Assembly: GCA_011947345.1 (NCBI GenBank) | Contig: JAAVTG010000117.1 | Coordinates: 186,001 to 250,000 of the forward strand | Direction: 5' to 3' | Source of the DNA: Phytophthora quininea | Taxonomy: Eukaryota > Oomycota > Peronosporomycetes > Peronosporales > Peronosporaceae | Length of the DNA stretch: 64,000 nt | Shown: piece by piece, positions 45,481 to 57,189 of the stretch | Position numbering within the stretch: position 1 is the stretch's first letter | How the letters are laid out: the number at the start of each line of letters is the position of its first letter | Program-made: the position numbers and the translations under genes | Notes under the pieces: model-generated | What the model saw: the letters and a program-made list of their open reading frames with translations, nothing else | What the model was told of the DNA's origin: nothing | Databases searched by the model: none

Positions 45481-46552
45481 CTACATCGGTATCAGACCAC
45501 GGCATCCAGGTTCCATACACATGCACCGCATCCTGCGCTATAACGATGTCACAATTTTAATCACTCCACATATATATTTTCACCCCACTCTTACGTTAGT
45601 GACCGCGTTTCCTCCACCGTAGTCGAAGGTGATCTACTCGTCAATTTCAATTAGCCTCTTTGCAAAAAGACCACAACACGTCTCTCCACCAACGTCCCAG
45701 CGCTCCACCACACAATTGGGCTGGCAGCTGTGGTTCGCGAACCTTGCAAGATTGCCGACTACACGCGCGTCGATTACTTCGTTAGCAGCGGTGGTCATTC
45801 CGTAGTAGTTTGTGGCTCCCTTCAGCTCCTACACGAAGATAAGCAACGGTCGACAGTCGACGATGATTCAGACCGTTTCCGTACACTTATCCTTACCATT
45901 TCCCTGCGCTGATACACCGCACTACGAATGATTTCCCCCACGTACTCACAAACAAAATCACCAAGCAATATCTGCTGGCTAGCAAATAGCGACATGCCTT
46001 TGTCGGGAAGCCTTCTTACTGCAAAACAACGCGTTGGCGCCATCTTGCATCCTTTGGTTGCTGCAATGGCCTCCAGACGCGCATTTACCGCGCACACATT
46101 CGACTTGCATCTGCACAGCAAACAATTGTCAGCACTAGTGTCGAGTGTCAACTTATCTCGGACGTACCGATCGATTCTCGCAACCGATGCCGCACGTCAC
46201 ACTCCAGTCAAGGCCGGGATTGCATTTACACTCAGGAATTTCGTCCTGCCCCCGGCATCGAGTTAATTGTAGTTTTGATCGGAAGTATTACTACACATAC
46301 CTCATCAAGAACGCGTCTTGGACGATACGTCACGCTGTTCTCATCAGCGTACTCATATTCGATGAGAGCCTGTAGAACACTTCTCTCCTCCATCAACTGT
46401 CAAAAACAAATTAGCAAGTATAACGGAATAGCCAACAAAAAGACTCGGCGAACAGGTCTCGTGCTCCATCGATCGCGCCGGTAAGTCGCGGCAGCCTCTC
46501 CACGGACCAAAAAGCGATCCAGTTTCGCCTGCTGTCGACGTCGACGCGCCAT
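45481..46552 (-). pseudogene. AWS-SET-postSET histone-lysine methyltransferase-like gene, six exons, two lesions
   Basis: Exons on the minus strand are 46552-46454, 46396-46301, 46245-46168, 46110-45897, 45828-45595 and 45537-45481. All introns are GT-AG and 55-68 bp, and all junctions are phase 0. Exons 3-4 give an AWS domain (CKCNPGLDWSVTCGIGCENRS, VECVRGKCASGGHCSNQRM). Exons 4-5 give SET motifs (GMSLFASQQILLGDFVCEYVGE, NLARFANHSCQPNC, ITFDYGGG), and exon 6 gives a post-SET CMCMEPGCRG. This order is that of SET2/NSD/ASH1-type enzymes, which methylate histone H3 (commonly K36) in the nucleus. Two lesions are visible: a one-base frameshift between AWS and SET in exon 4, and a TAG at 45636-45634 just before ITFDY. 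The first exon junction is the least certain (donor GTTCGC). Confidence 0.75.
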
Positions 46553-46967
46553 CGTTTGCTTTCCTCCGGTCAAAATGAAATGTACCTTTTTACTCGACGG
46601 CTTGCTGTAGGATGCGTCTGCTGCGATCTAGAATCACCGCACTGGATGTGCTTCCCTTCAAAAGTTCAACAGCACTGCACACCCAAACTTAAAAAACACC
46701 AAGCACGAGCTTGACGATTTCAAATGGAAGCATTCATGTTAATGGAAGTGCGAGCCTTCTTACACATGTACATCTGCAAGCACCGTTCTGTTCTCAAACC
46801 TCGCCACGGTAAGCAATGCCAAACGAAATTAAACTATATGAATGAGCGCTCGAATTCGTCACACATCAGCAGCCTCGGTATGACGACTCGGCTCCCTTGC
46901 TCCAGCACTTGTTGAAACTTGTCGTTAGCATGGTGGTGCGCGGTCGACAGCATCCATCGTCGAAGAG
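46553..46967. other. Intergenic, no gene seen
   Basis: Upstream of the SET pseudogene and downstream of the GC-rich gene. Short open frames only. Confidence 0.35.
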
Positions 46968-47646
46968 CTAGCCGCGAGTGGCCATCGCGTTCCGCGTGCG
47001 AGGAACTTTTCCCGCTGCAGGGTTCCCAGCTGCGGCAGCTGCCGCAACAGCTCTCCCTTCGACGACACTCCCCGATGCACCGTCGCGATTCTCATCATCG
47101 TCGCCATCGCGCTGCACCAGAGCACGAGACTTGGGGCTGCGTCTAGACTGCCCCGGCGCACTCTTGCGCTTCAAAACGGGAGGGTGCACCTCGACGATCC
47201 GATCCGACGCAGGTACTTCGAGCTGCACACTGCCCTTGGCAATGTCCGAGAAATAGCCGATGCTGTGCACCTGGCGGAACTCGTACACAGCGCCCACACG
47301 AAAGTCGACACGTGCCACTCGCGGCGACGCTGTCTTCCTGTTTGCGTCCCAGACGGTAACCTGCGCGATGAAAGGCTTGCGGTTGACACTGTTGAGCTCG
47401 GAGAGGGTCTCTTGAACCTCGTCGAAGAGGCCATGGGCCATGGAGTCGACCAGCGTCACGCGCGTGCCATTGTCGGCGGCCAGCCTCTCCGAGGTATAAC
47501 AGCACATCTTGATAGTGACGTTCACGCCGGCGGCTGGCTCGCTAGACGAGATGAATTCCCGTAGATCCCCACGTTTGAGAAAAGTTCGTGACCTCGTCCT
47601 CGCGCTGCTGCAGCACAGCGCTGCGCAGGCCGTCGAGCAGCTCCAT
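46968..47646 (-). pseudogene. Unrecognised GC-rich gene with one frameshift
   Basis: From ATG 47646 the frame MELLDGLRSAVLQQREDEVTN leads, after one extra T in a TTTT run near 47580, into FLKRGDLREFISSSEPAAG and then about 200 open codons to the stop at 46968. Third positions are strongly C/G, which supports real coding. The middle part (KPFIAQVTVWDANRK...VARVDFRVGAVYEFRQVHSIGYFSD) has an alternating strand pattern that might be an OB-like barrel. The C-terminus is a basic, Ala-rich low-complexity tail. No motif fixes a function. A TATA-like TTTATATAC lies on the minus strand near 47835, but it is closer to an alternative ATG at 47806. Confidence 0.5.
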
Positions 47647-47806
47647 GAGGTGATGCGATGCGAGGGAAGGCGGTGCTTGAGCGACGCGCGCTTGGTGGTC
47701 GGCTGGGTAGCTGCTTGCGGCCGGGGGCGCAAAAGCAAAAATGAGAGAGCTTCTGAACGACTCGCAAGGCAGCGGCGCCGAGCGCTGCCAGCAAGCACTT
47801 CAACAT

Positions 47807-48299
47807 GGCCTTCGTTGCCTAAATCAGTATATAAAGCAGTACTCTCCTCAGACTTTTTACGGGCGGTCTCGAACCCTGCCGACTTTTGACGCTATTAGAT
47901 CTAGCAATGGATTAGTCCCATTTAGTATGGGTACACTCCCAAATGCGGGCGGTTTCCTTGGTACATCATGGTACACTTCCGGATGGCTACAAAAATCTCG
48001 GCGCTAATTCTCATAGAAAAAGTGGCCTTTTATGCCAACTCTTGGTCCCACTAATATCAGGCGCCCTTACAGTCGGAATAAAAATAACCCTCGTTTTATT
48101 GGCTGTTAACTCATTCGCGCGAGGTGATCCACCTGTAGGGTCGCGGCTTTTTCCGTTTTAGCTTACGAACGCTTTCGCGCATACATGCTCTTATACAGAG
48201 GGAAAATTCCTTAGTTTTGGCCCCCAGGAGAGCGATTATATATTATAACCCTACCCTATTCTAAAAGTAAAAAGGGTGTAAAAAGAAGTAAATAGGAGT
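47807..48299. other. AT-rich spacer, no gene
   Basis: Stops in all frames. No terminal repeats or hairpins typical of a known element were recognised. Confidence 0.35.
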
Positions 48300-49083
48300 T
48301 GTCTGATTATAAGGGGCTTCGCCCCAATGACAAACTTCGGTCGTATGCACTGAGGCTGCTGGACGATGACACGGTCCCCACACTGATCGGGCACGAGACT
48401 GTCTTCGGGGCCAAGCAGGCAGTCCTTAAGCCGTATTTCGAGGCATACGTGGACTCGGCAGATAAGTTTCGGGTGGAAGCATATTGGGACCGACTGCTAT
48501 CGAGTTTTGCTGTCTGGAAGAAGCTGGGGTTGGACAAATTGGGCGCTGCTGGTCGGGAGGCCTCCAATCTGATGCCGACGTACAAACTGTACGCCCAGAA
48601 ATGGGATGGTTTGGCTATGAACTCTGTAGGCAGCAGTTTTCCAGTTCACAACGCTATCAGCAAGGGCGCTTCTGCAGACGAGATAGCGACGAGGATCAAG
48701 ATTTGGGTCGACGCAGGCAGGTCGGAAGCGTTTGCCAAGTACTCGCTGGGACCCGGCGACTTGAGTGGGGCGCAACTTAGAAGCCACAAAAACTACAAGT
48801 ACCTCGAGGAGTCTTTGCAAACGAAGAGGTTGGACGAAGTCGTGTGAGTGACTTGGTCGGAGGTGAATCTCAAGCCCTCCAGAGTTTGGTAAGCAGCACA
48901 AAGTATGTTGCCTTGGTAAGTCATTGATTTGGTTGCTACTGCTTTTAGTGGTGTTTGTTTTGTCTGTAACACAGTTTCTTGCTGAATTGGCCAAGCGTTT
49001 TGGCTCTCAAGGTCAACAGCTGATGACGTCCCTGGAGTCTTGGCGTACCAAGATGGTCGATTCCAAAACGTTTGTGCTGTTTA
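48300..49083 (+). pseudogene. C-terminal part of an RxLR-type (WY-like) effector, truncated at both ends
   Basis: There is no ATG, signal peptide, RxLR or EER: the frame opens at SDYKGLRPNDKLRSYALRLL. Helical repeats with conserved Trp/Tyr and Leu spacing (YWDRLLSSFAVWKKLGLDKL, RIKIWVDAGRSEAFAKYSLG) and a YKYLEESL segment match the style of WY-domain effectors. A stop occurs at 48845. After a frame change, or across an intron, FLAELAKRFGSQGQQL and SWRTKMVDSKTFVLF continue the pattern up to 49083, where the Helitron 5' end begins. The rest of the gene is not found on the other side of the Helitron. Confidence 0.6.
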
Positions 49084-49410
49084 TCTTAGACTACTAGAGA
49101 CTTGCTGTCTGTCCGTTTGTCTGTCGGTCGGTCGGTCCGTCGCTGAGTTTCGATGGACAAGATCCGGCGCTGCCATTGGCTGCCGAGCGCCAGCGACGGC
49201 GGCGCCCATTCGCCAAAAAGGATTTTAGCCAATCGCTGCCGAGCGGAGCGAAGGCGGCCCGAGAAAGTGGACCACACCAATTCGTACTTTACTGGAATAG
49301 TAGGGTGGTCCACACCAATAGTAGGGTGGTCCACACCAAACGTACTTAATGAAGAGGTCGATAGTAGCCCCCCCTCCTCCTCCCCTCAACCAACACCAAA
49401 GCCAAACGCG

Positions 49411-49716
49411 ATGGAGCGTGGGAACGTTACCTGCGCTCGCTGCTCTGCCGAGGTCACGCGTGCGCCGCTCGACCTCGACGGCCTGGGCAACCAGTGCCTC
49501 CGCTGCGTTTGCTGCGAGGAGCTCCTCGAGTGGGATGCCTTCGAGAGGCCGCGCGCCAGGAGCGCATCGCGGCGGTGTCGGGCGTGCGACGGCCAGCGCC
49601 GCTTCTGGCACAGCACCGCCGCCGAGCAGCCGCTGCCACGGTTAGACCGGCGGCAGGAGGCCATGGTCCTGGTGGCGTTAAATTTGTATTTCAATTTGTA
49701 TTATATTGTGTATTGA
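49411..49716 (+). CDS. Cys-rich small protein, probable captured gene fragment (Helitron copy 1)
   Basis: 101 codons starting MERGNVTCARCSAEVTRAPL. Cysteines are arranged C-x2-C ... C-x2-C-x-C-C ... C-x2-C, suggesting a small zinc-binding fold. Codon use is very GC-rich, unlike the adjoining helicase sequence. Related ORFs with the same start occur in the array units at 58919, 60958 and 62987 (minus strand); this one ends early in an AT-rich tail (FNLYYIVY) because of a deletion relative to them. Not recognised as any named family. Confidence 0.5.
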   Translation: MERGNVTCARCSAEVTRAPLDLDGLGNQCLRCVCCEELLEWDAFERPRARSASRRCRACDGQRRFWHSTAAEQPLPRLDRRQEAMVLVALNLYFNLYYIVY

Positions 49717-49768
49717 TTCAAAAACAGTGGTAGAACGGGCAACAGCGTAACGTTCGGATAGGACCGGG

Positions 49769-50721
49769 ATGACGATCGTGGTCGTTCCAGGTGATAGTCG
49801 TCCGTTGGCCCGCCCGCGCGAGAAGCCAAACGATGAGGATATCATCTCTTTCTCTGAATTTTTGCTTGCCGTTGGAGAGGGTCGGCACGAAAAACGTGCT
49901 GATCTCGGCAATGACTACATGAAGATTCCTGCTGATATACTGATCCCGAATCCTTCTGTAGAAGACAACGAGGACGAGGAAATAGCTCCAGGGGGCAATA
50001 CCAAGGGTATGACCCGCATCATTGACGCAATGTATGCCGACGTTGCGAATCCGGAGGTTGCAACGGATGAATATTTTGCCAGTCGGACCATTTTGACGAC
50101 TACGAACGAGACGGTACGGAGAATCAACGAGGCAGTCGCAGCTCGACTTCCGGAGACAGCGCGGGAGTATTTGTCGGTAGACTCGGTGGAGGATGATGAC
50201 GAAACGTTGTTCGAGCAGGAGTTCCTCCACTCGGTGAACATGAACGGGATTCCACCTCACAGACTACAGCTCAAGAAGGGCATCCCCATCATGATGATGA
50301 GAAATCTGAACCCGGATCTTGGACTGTGCAACGGGACGCGTCTGCGAATCGTCGACTTGAAGGACCACGTCATTAGAGCAACAATTACGACTGGAGAACG
50401 AACAGGCCAAGAAGTACTCATCCCGAGAATTATGTTCGTGAGCGACGACGACAGCTCCGATTTCCCCTTCCGGCTACGACGAAAGCAGTCCCCGTGCAAC
50501 CAGCATTCGCCATGACGATTAACAAGGCCCAAGGTCAGACGGTGTTAAACTTGGGGCTGTACTTGGCTTCCCCGCGCTTTTCCCATGGCCAGTTGTATGT
50601 GGCGTTGTCTCGCGTGACATCCCGAAGCAAGTTCAAGGCATTGATTGAGTATCCAGAGTTCGTAGACCCGGACGGAGGAGTGTACACGAGAAATATTGTG
50701 TACACGCAGATTTTTGATTAG
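49769..50721 (+). pseudogene. Terminal part of Helitron helicase (copy 1), frameshifted
   Basis: The frame from 49769 covers the region before helicase motif V (GMTRIIDAMYADVANPEVATDEYFASRTIL, LKKGIPIMMMRNLNPDLGLCNGTRL). One base is missing near 50497, and the downstream part then reads FAMTINKAQGQTVLNLGLYL (motif V) and HGQLYVALSRVTSR (motif VI), ending YTQIFD. It lacks the Rep domain and Walker motifs, so it cannot be active. Confidence 0.75.
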
Positions 50722-50948
50722 GAGTCGAGGTGTATTGCTAGGCTAGATGTAGTAGCTTGCCACTGCGAACTAGAACCTAGCTTTATGTTGGACAAATGGC
50801 ACTTGGCAATTTTCATGTATTTTATAAAACATTTTAAACGCCGGTACGTTTTAGATTGCACTACTGAGTAATTCGTGTGATAAGCTAAATCATCCCGCCG
50901 GAGCGTAGTGGAGGCGGGCGGTCCACAGCTGCATCCAACCATAACCCA

Positions 50949-50976
50949 CCGCCGCGTAGCGGCGGCGCTCGGCTAG
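50949..50976 (+). other. Helitron 3' terminal hairpin and CTAG end
   Basis: CCGCCGC (50949-50955), loop GTA, GCGGCGG (50959-50965), spacer CGCTCGG, then CTAG at 50973-50976. The same structure lies at the 3' end of every unit of the array on the minus strand, just right of 57190, 59253, 61286 and 63314. Confidence 0.85.
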
Positions 50977-53900
50977 TCTAGCCTAGAAATACACCTCAAC
51001 TCCTAATCGAAAATCTGCGTGTACACGATGTTTCTCGTGTACACTCCTCCGTCCGGGTCTACGAACTCTGGATACTCAATCAATGCCTTGAACTTGCTTC
51101 GAGAGGTCACGCGAGACAACGCCACATACAACTGGCCATGGGAAAAGCGCGGGAAGCCAAGTACAGCCCCAAGTTTAACACCGTCTGACCTTGGGCCTTG
51201 TTAATCGTCATGGCGAATGCTGGTTGCACGGGGACTGCTTTCGTCGTAGCCGGAAGGGGAAATCGGAGCTGTCGTCGTCGCTCACGAACATAATTCTCGG
51301 GATGAGTACTTCTTGGCCTGTTCGTTCTCCAGTCGTAATTGTTGCTCTAATGACGTGGTCCTTCAAGTCGACGATTCGCAGACGCGTCCCGTTGCACAGT
51401 CCAAGATCCGGGTTCAGATTTCTCATCATCATGATGGGGATGCCCTTCTTGAGCTGTAGTCTGTGAGGTGGAATCCCGTTCATGTTCACCGAGTGGAGGA
51501 ACTCCTGCTCGAACAACGTTTCGTCATCATCCTCCACCGAGTCTACCGACAAATACTCCCGCGCTGTCTCCGGAAGTCGAGCTGCGACTGCCTCGTTGAT
51601 TCTCCGTACCGTCTCGTTCGTAGTCGTCAAAATGGTCCGACTGGCAAAATATTCATCCGTTGCAACCTCCGGATTCGCAACGTCGGCATACATTGCGTCA
51701 ATGATGCGGGTCATACCCCTTGCCCCCTGGAGCTATTTCCTCGTCCTCGTTGTCTTCTACAGAAGGATTCGGGATCAGTATATCAGCTGGAATCTTCATG
51801 TAGTCATTGCCGAGATCAGCACGTTTTCGTGCCGACCCTCTCCAACAGCAAGCAAAAATTCAGAGAAAGAGAGGATATCCTCGTCGCTTTCTCCTGTCCC
51901 CTCGCTCCCAATGCGCATATTCTGTGTTAACCGAACCTGCAAAAGTGTCTCCACAGAGGCGATTCCTTTATAAACGCGTTGATCGTTTCTGCAGGCGTGC
52001 CTCTCTTCACGACAGGAAGGATCTGGCGGAAATCTCCTGAGAGCACAAAAACCTTTCCGCCGAAAGGCTCCTGGAGTTATCCATAATGTCCCGTAGCGTT
52101 CGGTCGACAGCCTCAAACGCGTGGCGATGCGTCATCGGAGCTTCATCCCAAATGACCAAACTGGTCTGCTGGATAAGCTTGCGCAGGTGCGACTGTTTGA
52201 AAATCGAACACGTAGAATCCTTGTCCAGTTTCAGCGGAATTTTGAAAGTAGAATGCGCCGTACGCCCGCCCATGAGAAGCAGAGACGCGATTCCACTGGA
52301 TGCAACAGCAAGTGCAATCTTCCCATCCAGACGCACCCTGGCCAAAATGTGTCGAAGTAGCGTAGACTTTCCCGTTCCACCAGGCCCATCAACAAAGAAA
52401 AGCTTTTGTGAAATTTCCCGCGTGGATGACCTGCCCCGTCGTTACGCGAAGCGCTGGCCGTCGATACCTCATGTCCTGACTCGGCTTCGACGGCTTGTAT
52501 GATCTGGTCGAATACGGCTTTCTGCCCTTCGTTGAGTTTGGCCTCGTCGCGAACAATAGCCTCCAATGTCCTTGTGCTGTAGCTTTTCTCGCGGCGTATG
52601 AGATTGTTGTCGAGAAGGGACTCTCGAACCAAACTCGGGAAATCACTCAACTGCGGAAGGTCAAAATCGGTCACAGCATACCCACTCACCTTTAGCAAAT
52701 CGTTCACGCTTTTTAGCGTCTCAAACATCACCACAGTCTCTCGTGTAGACTCGGGAGATCCCGGTGCTTATGCGCTATGTCCCGATTCAATTCCTCATAG
52801 AATTGGTCCCACAACCCACGGACGTCGCTTGGCATCGAGTACACTAACAGTGTACTGAAGAGCTGTCGAAGTTGGTATGGCATCTGAAAACTTGCAGCCT
52901 CTGTCATGCATGCAACCCACTCTTGGTCGTTGTCAAGATATCCCAATTGTAACGCTGCATCCCTAAACGTGGGACATACGACGCCGTTAACTGTCCGTAT
53001 ATCCTCGAACGATGTAGGTCCTCTTCGATTGCAGAGCAGTATTCGGAGGAAAAACTTCTCGCCATCCCGGGGGACACATGAACCAATCTTCCGAGTGCCG
53101 CTCTATACTGCTTACGCCGAACCCACTGCTTCTCGTTCCAAACGAACTCCTTGGGGATGTCTTTGTACAGCATCGTCTTCGCGATCTGGTTCTCTGGGGC
53201 ATCGCTCTGACATAATTCAAAAACCTCGTGAGGTGCGTGTGCGCGCTTCTTTCCAGAATCGCGGTGGGATCTTCCCTTACGTCGAAATGAATCATATGCT
53301 CTCTCTCCAAATGCACGGTAAGTTGCACGACAGAGTGAGTTTTCCCTTGAACCGCGTAATTCAGAAGCCGGATGCACACCTCCACAGGGAAATATACCGA
53401 GCATCTAAATATCGCAGGATTTCGTTTGGCTCCTCGCTCAGGCGTTGCTCAGACGGACGACCATTGCCCGAATCGACGACGACGATTGTCATGACGGTCC
53501 TATCTGATCCCTTGTACACGTACTTGTAAATATACTTGACCGCGGTGATTCCAGTACAAACCTCTACGTTGATGTGGCAATCGTACTTCTGAGAGAAGTA
53601 CGGGTTATAGGGACCACCCACTTGTTTGCGGTGGCATTATCATACTTCCGCCCTTTGAACTTTAGAACTCCCGCACTCCGCTCGCGGCGTTTATACTCTG
53701 GATATCCATTCACATCCGCCTGAGTCGCCGTATTCAACTTTTCGGAAAACCTTTGGAGCACTTCCCGTCTTTCATGCAAGCACAATTGGGATTCGCGGCG
53801 CCACACGGGCCGTGCATCATACACGTCATCACGGTCTTGTAAAGATCAGGGTTGGTCGCCTCGTCGGGTATTTCGGCGGACACCATCGCATCAATCACTT

Positions 53901-56900
53901 CTCGGCTTCGCGGCTTATCCTGATCATCCAGAATAATCAATATGTGTGCATGCGGCAGACCTCGCTTCTGAAACTCCACAACGTAAATCCGAGCACGAAC
54001 ACGGCCCAACACACCGGCGTCCAAATCTGCAAGTAATTCCCGCAATTTCTGGTTCCAGACACGCGCAACGATATCGGGACGGTCCTGTGCGGTCTGTCCT
54101 TCCGACAGCTCACTTGTAATTTCACTCCACTCTGGGTTGCAAGTCATCGTCATGAAAATATCTGGCTTTCCGTACTCGGCCACAATTGTCATAGAGTCCT
54201 TGTAGCATTTGTACATGTATCGGGGGCTACCAGTATAGGTCGCTGGTAGAATCCGCCGCAAGCCATACTGGTTCAGGAAATGTTTTTGCTGACGGCCCCC
54301 AGAACCCGCGTGGCTCTCCTCATCACGCATCTCAACCGCACTCTCGTTGATGTAGGCGTCTTCCACACCTCTGTACAGGTCCGCGCGGATCTCTTTCTGG
54401 TTATTCGCAACCCACCTTAAACTATCCTGCTCCACTTTAGCTCGTTGATCCACACACCATTGCTGAAAAAGCCGACCACCGAGATGTAGCACTGATCCAT
54501 CACCCGGCTTAGGGAACAAACGAAAAGCCGTGAACTCTCGAAGAGACATCTTGGGCTCCTTCCGACGTGTCTGGCCGTTTGCATAGGTATCGGTGAAAGA
54601 CCATCCTAACTCTCCGCTTGGAAAAAGCAACGGGTACTGGAGTGGGTCGTACATCGGGTTCGTCTCGAACAAACGGAGGAGACGCCGCTGCTTCGTGTAG
54701 ATGATAAGGTCTCTGTGTTTGTCGAGGTTTCCGTCCTCCACCAGTGTCGCCCCAACCTCAGACACGGTTGGTAAATTTGTTGTGCCAGGTCGCCTGCGAT
54801 CCGCGTACAGGTTAAACTGGAGATCCACGATCTCTTTCCCGTCCGCTACCTCTTTCCGAAGGAGCTCTCCAAAATTCAAGAACTGCTGCCCGAAAGGATT
54901 AACTGTTGCCATCATGTGCTCAAGGGTTCCCAGTTTTCCCGGTCCAAGTGAGCAAAAATGCCTTCGCGACGCGCTGCCCGTTTATGCATATCCGGATCTA
55001 CGATGTAAATCTGTGCGAACTTCGCAGGTGCTGGTTGGCTTGTGTCGAAGTAGTCGATCGACGGGAGTAGAGAACCGAGATAGTGACCCATGGCACCTTG
55101 GATCCTGTACGTGTAAACACCGCGCTGCCCCTGCACCGAAGTATCCTCTCTCACGCGTTGAATGGCGGAGCTATCACTTCTAGACGCCCCGATGGACGTG
55201 AAAGCAAACACCTGGTTGTACGCACGGATGTGTTCTCTGAACTCCTGCTCTCGATAAAAGTCGTGGAGGTAATTGGGAGCTGCTTTCAATCCCGGTAGCT
55301 GTACCTTTCCCTTCAGACAACATGAGAAAGCAGATTCACCCGGCCATTTCCAGGCCCCACACCAAGCACACTGTATCTGATCTGGAAGCTTGTGCCGACC
55401 GTCTTCAACATTTTTCCCAGACACCTTGGACTTGCAGAAGCTCTCGTGGTTACACAGTGCGTGACCGCGTCGAGGGCAACGGTTTCTAACCCGCCTGTTC
55501 GCGTTTTCGGCCTCGCGTCGCTCCGCACGCTGTGCCTCCGTTTGGGCGTCATGCCTCTGTCGACGCCGCAATGTATCACGTTCCAGAGCTGCCTCCCGTT
55601 CGTGGTTTCCTTGGAGTATACGCCGAACTTCATGATCGATGCGATTACGTTCACGTTCCGCCTCACGCTCGGCTTCTGTCAGGAGCGATCGTCGAGATTC
55701 TTGGCTTGCTCGCGCTTCCTCGTGGCGACTTGTACGTTCCTCTGCAGTCTCGTCATTGCGCCTAGCCTCCTGATAGACGCGATCACGCTCTCGAACTTCC
55801 TCCTGCGCCTCCTCGGTTCGATTTGCACGCCGAGCTTCTTGGTACAATCTGTCATGTTCTCTCCTGGCCTGAACCTGGTCTTCTTTCTTCCTGGCTCGTC
55901 GAATCCGCTGCAGCTCTCGATTCCGTGTCCGAGTACGTTCTTTCTGAGATGCGGTCATGTTGGCTCTCCGTTTCCGCGCGTTCTCGGCTTTCTTCGCACG
56001 GATCCTCTCCGCTTCGTCTGGTTCAGGTATTACCGCACTTGGTGCAGGAGTTGCCACCGTCACGGGGCAATTTCTCCCACAGACTCGGCGTAACGTCGTT
56101 GATGTTCTGCTGGGTCATCTTCCTCCTGCTTACCTTCTTGATCGCCACTTATGTCGACAGCTGGTGCTTGGACCTCCCGAGTTGTGATGTGGTCCGCGTT
56201 CAACGTTAACGCTTCCAGAGCCTTGTTGAGATTACATCGCCTGCTACTTCGTCTTCGTTGGCGCTTCCGCTTGTCCGCACGATCCTCAGGTCCGCATGGA
56301 GTCGCGTTAACGCGTTCGTTCTCCCGCAACTCTTTTTCTATGTCCTCGCGCGTCCGCTTGCGCTTGGGTCGCGCCATGGCGTCCTGTGGACACGAAACAG
56401 AGTCACACAGCGCGTTAGACATTACGTCTAAGTACGTCCACATTTTTATATGCAGGTTGGAGTCTTGATCTCGGATCTTGGGTCTTGTGCGTCGTTTTTG
56501 TTGAGTGTGTTTGCATCTGCGTACTGCCTGGCGTGCCAGCTCCCTTCGAAATAAGCCGCAAACATATCCCGCCTACAACATACCCAAAAATGGGTACGGA
56601 GTGGTTTTTGCTGCACCATAAATGGCACCGTCGGCAAGTCCAGGTTTGAGCGCCCGGGCAGTACTGAGAGTCTTCGTGCGATATCCGTTGCACATCGCTT
56701 TTCAGCGGAAGCTCGACATCAACAGGTCGAAAGCTTCGGGTAAATTTGGCCAATAGGCAGGCGCCATAGTGTGCTCTCACTCAGAGTGGGTGGTGGGCCG
56801 CAGCCCCTTAGCACGACACCCCCAGCGCAAGCGCTGGGCCATATACTTCACCCTAACTTCCTCCCAGGAGTCTAGGACTATCTGTGCGTGGTGGCTTCGT

Positions 56901-57189
56901 CTCCACTTAAGTCTAACATGCATACATGCAACGCACCTTTCCGCCCGCGCGCGCTTCTTCTTTTGAATTTGGGGGCAAACGTCCCAGTAAAGTACGAATT
57001 GGTGTGGTCCACTTTCTCGGGCCGCCTTCGCTCCGCTCGGCAGCGATTGGCTGAAACTCTTTTGGCGAATGGGCGCCGCCGTCGCTGGCGCTCGGCAGCC
57101 AATGGCAGCGCCGGATCTTGTCCATCGAAACTCGGCGACGGACCGACAGACAAACGGACAGACAGCAAGTCTCTTGTAGTAGTCTAAGA
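50977..57189 (-). mobile_element. Large Rep-helicase Helitron of the same family, 3' end missing
   Basis: The 5' end TCTTAGACTACTACAAGAG starts at 57189 on the minus strand. The first ~200 bases match the small copies. The interior carries the whole RepHel coding region, and the sequence runs past the stop codon (51003) to 50977, where it abuts the 3' end of the plus-strand copy. About 230 bases of 3' terminus, including the hairpin, are absent. It is the presumptive autonomous form from which the small units derive. Confidence 0.8.
51003..56377 (-). pseudogene. Helitron III Rep-helicase gene, nearly full length with frameshifts
   Basis: Starts at MARPKRKRTRED (56377). A long Arg/Glu-rich coiled N-terminus follows (to ~55400), then CAWCGAWKWPGE and the N-terminal Helitron region to 54912. 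After a one-base loss the frame runs 54915-53734 through CNPEWSEI and the Rep motif FQKRGLPHAHILIIL (HAH at ~53945-53955). The catalytic tyrosines are in VKYIYKYVYKGSD (~53510-53540). After further shifts come NWDILTTTKS, the helicase with Walker A DGPGGTGKSTLL (~52365-52395), VIWDEAPM (Walker B), FVLSGDFRQILPVV, and finally motifs V and VI, with the stop at 51003. About eight frame changes make it a pseudogene, but all catalytic motifs are still readable. Confidence 0.8.

Larger units (their letters stand above)
49084..50976 (+). mobile_element. Complete non-autonomous Helitron copy (1893 bp)
   Basis: The 5' end TCTTAGACTACTAGAGAC follows an A (49083). The 3' end is a 7-bp GC stem-loop, CGCTCGG and CTAG, followed by a T (50977). 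These are the diagnostic Helitron features: insertion between A and T, 5' TC, hairpin, 3' CTRR. Inside are a Cys-rich ORF and the terminal part of a Rep-helicase gene, with no Rep domain, so it needs a helper. It shares both ends with the element at 50977-57189 and the array at 57190-64000. Confidence 0.85.

Noticed and set aside
44972..45526. 184-codon minus-strand frame upstream of Helitron II
   Set aside because: It overlaps the post-SET exon in another frame, shows no domain, and its first residues are the out-of-frame reading of CMCMEPGCRG.
47184..47564. 126-codon plus-strand frame in GC-rich DNA
   Set aside because: Antisense of the better-supported minus-strand gene; GC-rich DNA has few stops in any frame.
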